A DNA stretch of 64,000 bases, taken from NCBI GenBank assembly GCA_963931865.1, contig OZ007505.1:8925415-8989414 (forward strand), read 5' to 3'. Both the position numbers and the translations under genes were made by a program. This DNA is from Axinella damicornis. Taxonomy: Eukaryota; Porifera; Demospongiae; Axinellida; Axinellidae. Positions 11,901 to 21,848 of this stretch are shown here, piece by piece. The notes beneath the pieces are model-generated. The model searched no databases, was not told where the DNA came from, and worked only from the letters and a program-made list of their open reading frames with translations. Each line of letters begins with the position of its first letter. Positions within the stretch are counted from its first letter, which is position 1.

Positions 11901-14734
11901 CTTTTAATAAAGTCACGGAGTCGGGTTCTTCTCTTGAATGTAGAAAGTTCTTCCAAATAGTTCTGCATCTGATGTTTCAAGTCTTCACTTCCAAACGTGT
12001 TTATCACGTGTTCCAGGAGTCCATAGTTCAGAAAGTCCCAGTAAAGGTTCAGAATAGACCAAATCTTCTCAAACGTTACTGGTTCTCGAATATGTGTCAA
12101 TTTCTTCTTAATGAAGCTCCGATGCTGATTTCTGGAAGATACAGGCAGGTATGTAACACGGGCAAGGAAGGTGGAGGGTTCCATTTCTCTGCTCACTTCC
12201 AGGTAGGCTTTGTTGGCAAGACTACTGAACTTATCATCAAAATCCTTGACTTGGTTTTCCACATGATGTGGCTCCAAGAAACCTAAAATGGAATGAGGAC
12301 ACTCACTCGTTTGATTAATCATATACACAGACCTCAGCTTTAATGGCGTTTGGGTATACAGACAAATTACAGTAGCAGCATCTACATGTTATTGTTGTAC
12401 CATGGCTTTGCTGTGGGTATGTACCATCCGAGGGTAAATAATGTAGTTACGAGGGCAAAGCCCAAGGAAGTACATTATTAACACTGGCTTGTATCATGAT
12501 TGAGCGAAATGGTCTGGGGCCTCTGGGCAGCTTGGGATGCAAGTAGTAACCTGTGTCAACTAATTAGCACTCCAGCCAGTGTACCCCCTGGTGGCTTCTT
12601 TCATACGCCCACGCATCATGATACACAATTAATGTTTTATGTATAGCAGGTAATATTACACGGCAGGCAATGTTTTTTCTCGGGTGGTATTCTGTCTAAT
12701 TCCAAGGTATTACTGAGAGCTATATGAAAGAAGTACAGTCATGTCACACCTCTGTGTGCTGGTGTAGGCCGATGAGGGGGTGTGGTTGCAGTAGGAGGTT
12801 CTGATGTCTCAGGAGGAGGGATAGGGACAACACCTAGAGAGATGAGGAGTAACAAAAATATACTATTATGAGCAGCAGTTGACCAACACATTCACAATTA
12901 CCATTATGGCTTTCAATGAAGCTGCATGCTCTGTAAACTAAGTGAATCATACACAAAGCACCCAACATGATAGCTACCACTATACCTACTGCTGGAGCTA
13001 CCTGTTGCGACTGATGCCTGCACTGGTGGCTGAGATGTGGCCGCAGTCTGTAGAATGTGAGATGTTGCAAGCTGAGGGGGAGTCGGCTGTGCTGGTAGTG
13101 ATGTGGGAGGAAAAGCTGTGGATGGGGCAGGGCCAGGAAGGACTTGAGGGAGTTGTGAGTGTGTGGGGAGGGCAGCACTGGCTGCTCCAAGTGTGGGTGG
13201 AGGGATGAACAGTGTAGATGTGGGGCAGTTGGTTGCTGGGTGATGGTAGTAGGGGCCAGAGCCTGGTGGAGGGTGTGAGCGGTGCGGTTGCATCGGCTCA
13301 CAGGAGGGGGAGGTAAAGAACTGAGCTTGTGGAGTCGTCCAAGAATGCTGAACTTGTGGTGGAAGATGGTGGCTTCCATGCTCGCCAAGTGGTACTGCAG
13401 GGAGACACGGGAGTGGACATGACTCACAAACATCCCACACAGTACACTCACTGATCACTACTAGTACGTAATTGACTTCCATCATTCATCAGTACTAGAA
13501 TACTCTAAGGTATTACCTTGTGAGGTCGGGGGAGCACCAGGGGGTGATAGTCCTGGGGTGGGGTACACGTGGGGGATCATGTCCTCTCTTCCTGGGCAGT
13601 ACTTGTCTCTCAGCTGCTGGGCCAGGTGTCCCTCCCCCACAGGAGCACTCTCCAGAGCTTTAGTCAGAGCTGTCCAGGTGGGACGGGGCTCAGTACACTT
13701 CAACCAGCGAATACACAATTCTCTTAGGCAGTACTCTGCTGCATGAGGAAAGTTTTTCCTGATGGTGTCCAATGTTCCTATGGAGAATTTCAGTTCGATG
13801 CCGATATCATACCACTTGGCACTGGCCTCGTACAAGGCTCCCTGCCCTGACTTCACTCAGGTCATCCAGTGTAAGTTGCCCTGAGGGGATAAGGTTGCCA
13901 TGACTCTGAGTGAATTCATAAGCATCTGGTATGCAGAGTGTTATCAGGAGGCATCCTAACACTAGTATGAATATACTCCAGGAACAGGAAGCAACAAATG
14001 CTTAGTAAAATAAAGGGTGTGTCGGGTGGGTGTACATGTGTATCAGGGCTGGGGGAGACAGCTTCATTCACGCTCAAAACTTCACACAGAACTGCACACA
14101 GCCATGCTTTCCACATTCATGATTCTGACCACACCCACTCATTAACGAGTACGCAATCAAGATGCTCGGGCGATGGTAACTCGCTCTAGCAGAAAAATCA
14201 GCCTTGAACACTGGAATTTGAGGCTGCAAGGTGACACCACTGTTTTCTAGGCCCATTTATGCTTAAAAGCCGAGAAATGGCCTTACCCGGCTCCAACCAA
14301 GGTCTGTTCAAAGCTGAGCCCAGACGCGGCCATGATGTATGCACCCTTCGGGTGCACCCACCCACCTCCCCCTGCCCCACCTTTTCTGTATCTCCCAAGG
14401 ACATTGCCGGATGTGACATCATGAAGCTGAAAGTCTCATGACGCCATATGGCGTCATTGGTCTGTAAAGGGTTAACAAGGAGATTACGTCGCTATGCGTT
14501 ACACATCCCACATAGTACACTTCAACCTCAGCCTTTCTCCCAGACCCTCCTCCACATTGTGATCATGGGTCTGGGAATGAGACATCACTCAGATAGATAT
14601 GACCTCGGTCACATATGACGTTCTAAGAGGAAGCTTCAGTGTACACACAACACCAGAAACTCACCGACAGGTCCTGGGTTAGTTTCGATGTCCCCACTCA
14701 GGACCAACAACAGTAGAATCACTCCCACCACCAT
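8951..14734 (-). CDS. NLR receptor: signal-2A leader, DEATH, proline-rich linker, NACHT, LRR
   Basis: Five exons were inferred: 14734-14665, 13880-13517, 13394-13002, 12833-12750 and 12282-8951. All introns are phase 1, and the total (4242 nt after dropping one surplus base at 13845-13847) gives 1413 residues. Residues 1-23 are a hydrophobic leader ending in a 2A motif. A DEATH domain spans about 37-117, with W45, WL at 81 and W91. Residues 145-303 are proline-rich. About 375-503 is a module shared with gene F. The NACHT has P-loop GAPGVGKTT at 632-640, a Walker B-like IWLEAWDEL near 706-714, FVTSRPW at 740-746 and a winged-helix HFTHLTLQEFLSA at about 927-939. LRRs follow from about 1108. 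Predicted role: an immune sensor that oligomerises on ATP binding and signals through DEATH contacts. It is divergent from P450 B. An alternative acceptor at 13925 would add 15 residues. Confidence 0.88.
12283..12749 (-). other. NLR intron 4
   Basis: The donor is GTGTGA after 12750 and the acceptor is 'cattttag' before 12282. The interior is low in coding signal. I see no clear element in it. Confidence 0.6.
13926..14664 (-). other. NLR intron 1, carrying an interspersed repeat
   Basis: This lies between the leader exon and the DEATH exon. Positions 14120-14480 match the repeat at 33060-33540, sharing 'acattgccggatgtgacatc' and 'gggtgcacccacccacctcc'. No coding sequence was recognised. Confidence 0.6.
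14120..14480. repeat. Interspersed repeat, copy 1
   Basis: Shared with 33060-33540, including 'ggtgcacccacccacctc', 'gatgtgacatcatgaagctg' and a terminal 'aaagggttaa'. No protein was recognised. Confidence 0.65.
14665..14734 (-). other. Signal-2A leader exon of the NLR
   Basis: This exon encodes 23 residues. Met1 is followed by a leucine/valine/isoleucine-rich stretch (residues 2-12) and then SGDIETNPGP at 13-22. The match to the 2A consensus D-x-E-x-N-P-G-P is exact, so ribosome skipping would separate Gly21 from Pro22. The exon ends at a GTGAGT donor after the first base of a codon, and the DEATH exon supplies the other two. The hydrophobic run is short but resembles a signal peptide. Known precedent: leader-2A sequences have been described at the N-terminus of NLRs in sea urchin, where they can act as both signal and skipping site. 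Activity here is inferred. Confidence 0.85.
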
Positions 14735-15942
14735 CCTCCCCAGACCAGAGGGGACACCGAGACCAGGGCTGGGACGGATTCTGGAGTGTGACGAGACATT
14801 TGAGCGTATCATAGCTACTTTCGTGCACTGGTTAGACAGTCCCTGATGTGTCATTACAACCTCACATGCAGCCACTAGCTGCTCCTCACTGATCCTCAGC
14901 AGTTTGTGAGGGGTCAACAAAGGAGGTGTGGACACGGGGCTACAGCTGGTGGTAACCAAACTACTATTACACACGTTTAACGTTGTTACAGCTGCACGCT
15001 GGAAGTCAGACCAATTTTCCTTTGGAATGGATGACAGGATAGACTCGCTGTTCAATTCCTGTCGTGTCGCTGTGGCACACATCTGCCGATGAGGCAACAA
15101 CCGATGAGGCACCGGTGGGCAGATGTGTGTATCATATTTGTGGCTTTGTTTATCTTGGGCTTCTGGCAAGGCGCAGTTCACAATCTACCTTGGAAACAGG
15201 TCCTTAATTGATATCCCTAGACACGAATAGTTCAGCCATAGCTATATATATACCCAGTGACACAGTAGGAATTGAAACAGTTACTGGATACGGCGTGCCA
15301 TTTTGTGTCAAAACTCGCATCTTTATGAAACCACGTGATCTACACTGATGTTTGCTAAACATCGATCGACATTAATCTTACTAAACATCGATCAACATTT
15401 ACTAAACGTCTGTCTGTGTGCTAAACGTCGATCGACATTTGCTAAACATCGATCGACATTAAATTTTGCTAAATGTCGACTGATGTTTAGCAAACATCAG
15501 TCAATATTAGTGTAGTAGATCACGTAGTTTCCTTGTTTTGACACAAACAGCACACAGGAGGCATAGATCCCCCACAGGTTGCTGCTACGTATAAATTTTA
15601 CCAAAATAGGGATAGGCAACAGTAAGAACTGTGGGACCAGTAATATTTTGATGACTAGCAAATTGTGCCCCACCCCCAAAACAAAACTTACTATAGTTAT
15701 CTCACCAACTGAACAAGCAAAAAAGGTGATGTGACGGCAGACAGATGTCCAGTGTCCAGTAAGTCGCTCAGTTTGTTCCGCGTTTTGCGGTTAGAACCAC
15801 GCTAGCTAGTTAGCGCGCGTTGAACTGAGAGGGCGGGGCTATTACTAATAGCACCGGTACCGCCCTAGTATTAGAGGTCGAAGTGCAAATTGCCCAAACG
15901 ATGATGTCATCCAACAATAAATGCTTGAGCTGCAGTTAGCTG
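14735..15942. promoter_or_regulatory. Divergent promoter region between NLR (-) and P450 B (+)
   Basis: A 1.2 kb spacer separates the two start codons. From about 14798 it is nearly identical to 37831-38977, the spacer between gene F and P450 C. It holds a foldback with ATCGAT repeats (15301-15547), a GC box gggcggggc at 15831-15839 and a palindromic gatgatgtcatc at 15900-15911, 32 bases before the P450 start. A minus-strand open frame through 15181-14801 is broken in the other copy by an 8-bp insertion, so I treat it as non-coding or 5' UTR. Promoter function is inferred from position. Confidence 0.6.
15301..15547. mobile_element. Foldback element with CGATCGAC repeats in the B/NLR promoter
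   Basis: The outer arms 'tgtgtcaaaactcgcat' and 'tgttttgacacaaa', with 'accacgtgatctacactgat' and its inverse, pair across a core of repeated 'ctaaacatcgatcgacat' units. The equivalent copy at 38343-38581 keeps a better outer arm. There is no coding capacity. Confidence 0.7.
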
Positions 15943-18900
15943 ATGGGGTTGTGGATGGTGCTTATATCTCCACTGGGACTGGCAGTGGCTGCAGGGATCG
16001 TCCTGCTGATAGCCTATCTCATCTACAGGTACATTAGCTTAGCTGTGTGACTAGACTCTAGACCATAGTCTGCATAGACATACTACACGACATATATCTA
16101 TGACTAGACTAACTGCCCAGATTAAGTGATTGGGCCAACAGATTGCAGTGTTTTTCTGGAAGCACAGATAAAGTAAGGGAGGGGATTTCCGGACAGTATT
16201 GTGATTCTGTACACGGCGCTTCATGGCCCTCGCATTCTCTCCGTAGCCAAAAAATTATTATTGTAAGTGTGCCTGCATACCGACCCCGTACTGCCCTGAC
16301 TCGTAGCAGGTACAGTAACATTAATATGTTTTGTTTGAGTCAAGGGCGTTTTGAGCCGCCGAAGGCGGTGAGAGGGGCAGGTAACTCCGCTAACGGCAAA
16401 ATCCGATCAATTCTATTTATAGAATTCGCATGCTACATTACTCTGGCACGCTTACCGGGTAGTAACGGCCACAGTTCCACATTCTCTACATGTAAGTAAG
16501 TCAGTAAACTTCTAGCCTAAACCGCTCCTGCTACACTAGGTAACACTTACAACTGCCTTCTCCTGGCCTATGTTTCGCCAGCAAACTCCGACAAACCGTG
16601 TCATACAGTGGAGACGGTCATGAAAAAGCCTACGGTATCTGCGTGCAATGGATGCCGCACGTAGGACGGACGGGGAGCCAGCTGTGTATTCTTTCACATA
16701 ATATTATTATACAGTTATATATACAACAATATCGTATATCTGGTAGCCGCATTTTGATTTTATTTACATTGTCAATACGTACGAGAGTTACATGCCCTCT
16801 TCCCTTTAGGGTTGATGTGCCCTTGGTTGAGTGTAAATACCTTAGCTAACATGTTTGAAAGCAATATTGTGACAGGCAGACAAAAGACACACACACACAG
16901 ACATACAGACACGAAGGCATTGCTTAACCCCTGCTGCGCATGCACATGCACATGTGAACGTGGGATAATAATATGACATGTATCATAATATTAATGACAT
17001 AATGACAAGAATTCTAAATACATTGAGGCATTAAGGTACCTGCTTCCAGAAACATTTGTTAGCAGTGGCCATGTAGGCTCCATGGCTAGTAATGATAATG
17101 AATGGTCCTTCACCATCAAGGATGAACCTGAGATTTGTAACCTAGCTCTGTTACGAGAGGTTTTAAGTATAGGATAGAGCCCTTACAGGAGGGTTTAATC
17201 CACTGCAACCTTGACCAATTAACATCGTCCTCGGTTCCCAGGGTATTTATGTCTGAATGGGAGGGTCTACCTTACTTATCCATACGTACCTCATAGCCAA
17301 TGGTGAAAATTGTATGATGGCTTTAACACCCTGTGGAAGACTGCCAACATCATTGCTTCCACCTCATTAAGTGGCCTAAGTGAGGTCAAGTCAGGAGAAG
17401 AGCTCACTTTGCTTGGCAGTACATCAGAAAAGTTAGATCATTTTCTCCCGCCATGCCGTTCGCCTTGCTTCCTCCACAGACTAGGCATGACAGACATACC
17501 GTAGATCAGGAAATTATCATGTTGAAACCTTTTTGTGCGTCATATTTTTGCGTTATTTGATTTTTGTCGCTGACCATATCGACGAAAATGTGTCGAAACA
17601 CATCACCGTGCTCCTCCAGTTTCCTCCAAGAATGCAGTACTGCTGCAGCTGCACATGCTGACTGGCAGACTTGCCAATTTCAGACCACAGAGTGGTGCTG
17701 TACTTGTAAGTGGCGCTGTACTTGTATGGACCACGCTTACCCTCCTGCCATGCCTTCTTCACATATTGTTCACTTCAGTGATTGCTTAGGCACGTATGGC
17801 AGAAGACAGTAAATTACTCCTCTAGGCTCACCAACAGGTAACGTAGCAAAGCCGTCTTCCACCACGGATAATAGAACATGGTTCCCCGCACTCTATTATC
17901 CGTGCTTCCATGTGGTGGTGTTAAGGTTCCAGGCAGTCTAGCCGCTAGCCGGCCGGTCAAGCAGGTGCGCAGCGAAGCGGCTTCGAAACCGCACGCCCGC
18001 TTGACCGGCCGGGGGAGAGGGGCTAGTGGCTAGACTGGGTTCCTGGATACCCAAATGTAATTAATCAAGTGGCCGTGACTTCCTAGTTTTAATGTGGAGC
18101 TTGCTCAGGTTCACCCTACTAAGCAAGGTTCACACATTATGAAGTACAAGAGATGTACCATTGGATGCAGCGGAGATCAGCTGCACAAGCGCAAGGGCGC
18201 ATGCGGCGTGTGCAGTTATCGTACGACTCAAGGATTTTTTGACGTCAAATTTTGCAGATTTTGCCGTAAGGGCATTGCAGATAGTAAGGGCATTCAGTGC
18301 ACAACTTGTATTTTATTGAGACCTACCTTGCCGATGGCAGTGACAGAGACCATAGTGAAAGCCCAGGGAGATCTACGATGAGAGATAGAAACGACTGTTT
18401 GGGGTCTTCCGACACTCTGACTGCAGTCTACTATTATACACTCCCCCTTCCTTCTCCTCCCTCCAGCTATGCATATGCCCCGTTCCAGGTCCTGAAGCGC
18501 TATGGCATCAAGGGACCCCAGCCAGTGGCCTTCTATGGCAACTACAAGGAGATCAGTAAATTGGTACATCACAGAATGTCACATGCATGGATGTAGTACT
18601 TAAACTGTTGCATGCAGGAGTTACGATTCGAATCCAGAAAGAGGAACTCTTTTTTTTATCTTCCATTTTGGTTTTTCTAACTCACTAATTATTCATAAGT
18701 GCATATCCCGCGTGCAAAGAGTTAAGGTTACGAGTTCGTCGTGCGGTGGGTGTGGCTAGACATTGCACAGAAATTAAGCTAGTGAAATCAAACTTACTCG
18801 GCACAAGGAGGGTAGTCAACATGCAGATTAAACATCATTATACGTAGTAGCTCATGCTGTAGCCATTGTATGCTAGTTAAATCCATTTTAGCAAACTATC

Positions 18901-21814
18901 ACCAAAAATCTGCTGAGAGACATGCCCTAGGAAACTCTAGGGCTTGACGGAAGCATTTTGTGGCTAGGTTGAACAGTCCTTGAAAGAACGACCCTTGAGT
19001 GCAAATAACCACCATCATGACTCCCCTCTTTGGAATACAGCACCATATAACTTCGGAACGGTCATCACTATTTACAAAAAGGCTTTGTCCGGACGTTTCT
19101 ACACTGTTTGTGCCTATTTCAATACAGTCTTCTAAGTCAAAGTCTGATCACACTGTTTTATTTTTGGTGACAAAAAAAAACAATGAAATAGCTCTTAATA
19201 AAGTATACAGTGCACGTATCCGCGTATGGGGATCCCGTAACCTTAAATGGTCGCCCATTATTAAGCTCACTTGTAGGCACGTATTTTCAGGTTCGACTGT
19301 CATCCCAGTTACCCTTTATTCAGCACTGAAGTCTACCAGAAACTCTGCCATTCTTGATCCTACGGAGTGGTAAAAGCTATAATGAAGTGTACTTCCTATT
19401 CAAGGAATGTAATTAAGTGCATCTCGCTTGTAGGTGCATATTACTTTCCTGTGTAGATGTAGGCACATGCACCTAATAAGAAGTGACTATATGGGCGTTT
19501 TTGACAAGCCGTAGACAGCCCCACCTTCACGTTACATATGTACATGTCTGACTCCAGTGCACAAGACTCTAAACTGTGTTTGAAGTACAATCACGTGGGT
19601 AGTACGTGAAGGGGTAATAAGTGATTTGCGATCAGATTGCATTTCATTGAATTAAGAATATTTTACATGTACACGTTTCTCATACACAGGGAATTTTGAA
19701 GTTTCATGAGAAGCTCTACAAGGAGTATGGTTCTGTGTGTGGGTAAGTACAGTACATGTACCGTAGTCTCTCGAAAATACGCCCATGGGCGATGAATTTA
19801 GAATCTGCTCAAAGAGGGGGGTGGGCGTATTTTTGAGGACCCTTCTCCCGAAAATAGGCCCACCCTTGACTCGAAAGTAGGCCCGCCCAAGTACATGCGT
19901 ATACGAGTGCAATACTGCAACAGTCATTCTAGCAAGGCTTAACTACTACTAGTCCTGGTGAGCAGGAACAATCTCTTTGTGTGAGTAGCTACAGGAACAG
20001 CAAACAAGACACAGCAGGACTGCTTGAATGACGTAGAGTGCGCAGACTATCTTCGGGACTTGCCGATTGCTGCTGCTGCTTCCTAGAAATCCGTAGTGCG
20101 CTGCTAGTGCTACGCTAAGGCGATTGCACACGCGAAGACACAAACATGCGTGCACAGCGCGTGCACGGTCTCATGTCATGCATTCAGTACACAGATGATT
20201 ATGCAATGGAATGCAACATAATGAAATTCATTGCAAATAGTACCCGCGATAGCCAGCCTTCATTTTTTATTCCAACCTCTTTGACAGTGCTTCTTCTGGA
20301 ACTATTCAAGTGCTTTTCCTGTTCGAGCTAATAGGGTGGGCGTACTTTCGAGTAATAAATGACCCTTTGCAACAACTTGTCGCGAAAAAGGGGGGTGGGC
20401 GTATTTTCGAGAGACTACGGTATATGTATGTGACACAGGGAACACTACAGAGCTTGCCTGTGGTGTGAATCCTGTGAATGGCAGGAGCTACTGCTGAGTA
20501 GGCACACTGACAAAGCTGCCACAATTGTTTTATAGTTGCACGGGCAATGTCCATTTTGCTGTGACCCTTTCACAGGTTCTATGTGGGCCTTCGTCCCACT
20601 GTGATGGTCGTCGATCCAGAGATGATCAAGCAGGTCATGGTGAAGGAATTCAACACATTCATGGAGAGAGAAGTGAGCCCCAACAACTGTCTCAGTTTGC
20701 AGTCATGTTATATAACTTGATTAGTCTACATACATGTGTAGCTTCATTCGCTTCAGCTACTGCTCCCTCATTGTCACACATGGGTCTGCATCTTGTAAAG
20801 ATTCTCCCAATGGTAACCTTGCACTGTGTCTACCAGTTGCCTCCTCCCTGCTCCAGTATTTCCCCAACTTTCTGGACACAAGGAAGAATGCTCCAAAGGG
20901 CCTGGCACAACAAGAAGGGGAGGAGTGGAGGAAGGCTCGGCATATACTCTCCCCAGCCTTTTCTACCGCTAAAATGAGAATGGTGAGCAAGGTCAAAGGA
21001 ATAGAATATAATTATTGAGATTTGAAATATCCTTTGGCATCCACTTCAGATGGTTCCCCTTGTGAGAAACAGCTGTGAGACATTGGTTGAGAAGCTGGGA
21101 GAGTATGCAGACTCAGGGAAGAGCATGAATGTCTACAGGTATGTATGTGCACTGGTGTTCTTTAGACACACTACTATGTACTGTGTCTTGCTCTGATACA
21201 AACACACACACATACATGTACGTACACATTCACTTAAACACATACACACCTACATGTATGCAGCAACTATCAATCTTTCACCATGGAAACCATTCTAGCT
21301 GTTGCTTTCGGCCGTGTAGTGGACCTCCAACGAGGGGAAGCTGATCAACTTACTGATGCTTTTGTAACCCTCTTCTCAAGCGAGGGAGAGTGGTCATCTT
21401 TTGAATTCTTAATCCTTTTGCTGAGTGAGTTGTGAATTGGGTGTGGAAGCCCCATTTCCAGACACTCAGAAGGTGAAGAGGAGCACCTGGTATTCACCGT
21501 TCACACACGCATGTGGTGGAACTATACTCACACATGTGCGAACAGTGATACCAGGCGGGTGCTCCTCTCCCCTTCTGAGCACCTGGGAACGAGGCTATAG
21601 GTATGGAATGGAGAAAGCAACAGAATACCATTTAGAAGCAGCCAAGGATTCTATGTGCTATGTAATCCCATGAGGCCGACTCTGTTTTGCCTGGAATGGG
21701 TCTGGGACATGGCCATACAGCAGTCATTTGTCACTTAGGAATTTAATTAGTTATGTAATCCAGTCATGAGTAACATGGTGTAACATGAGTGCAACAAAGA
21801 TTCTTGAGCTTCAA

Positions 21815-21848
<34 letters not shown>

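Noticed and set aside
12834..13451. Second open minus frame overlapping the NLR proline-rich exon
   Set aside because: The neighbouring frame fits acceptor, donor and phase with the DEATH and NACHT exons; this one does not.
14801..15181. Long open frame upstream of and in frame with the NLR leader exon
   Set aside because: The duplicate at 37861-38200 carries an 8-bp insertion that breaks the frame, and gene F uses a different frame through the shared part. I treat it as 5' UTR/promoter and start the NLR at 14734.
18094..18381. Cysteine-rich open frame suggestive of a zinc finger
   Set aside because: The ortholog in C (41130-41440) has indels that change the frame, and it lies in intron 1 of the P450.
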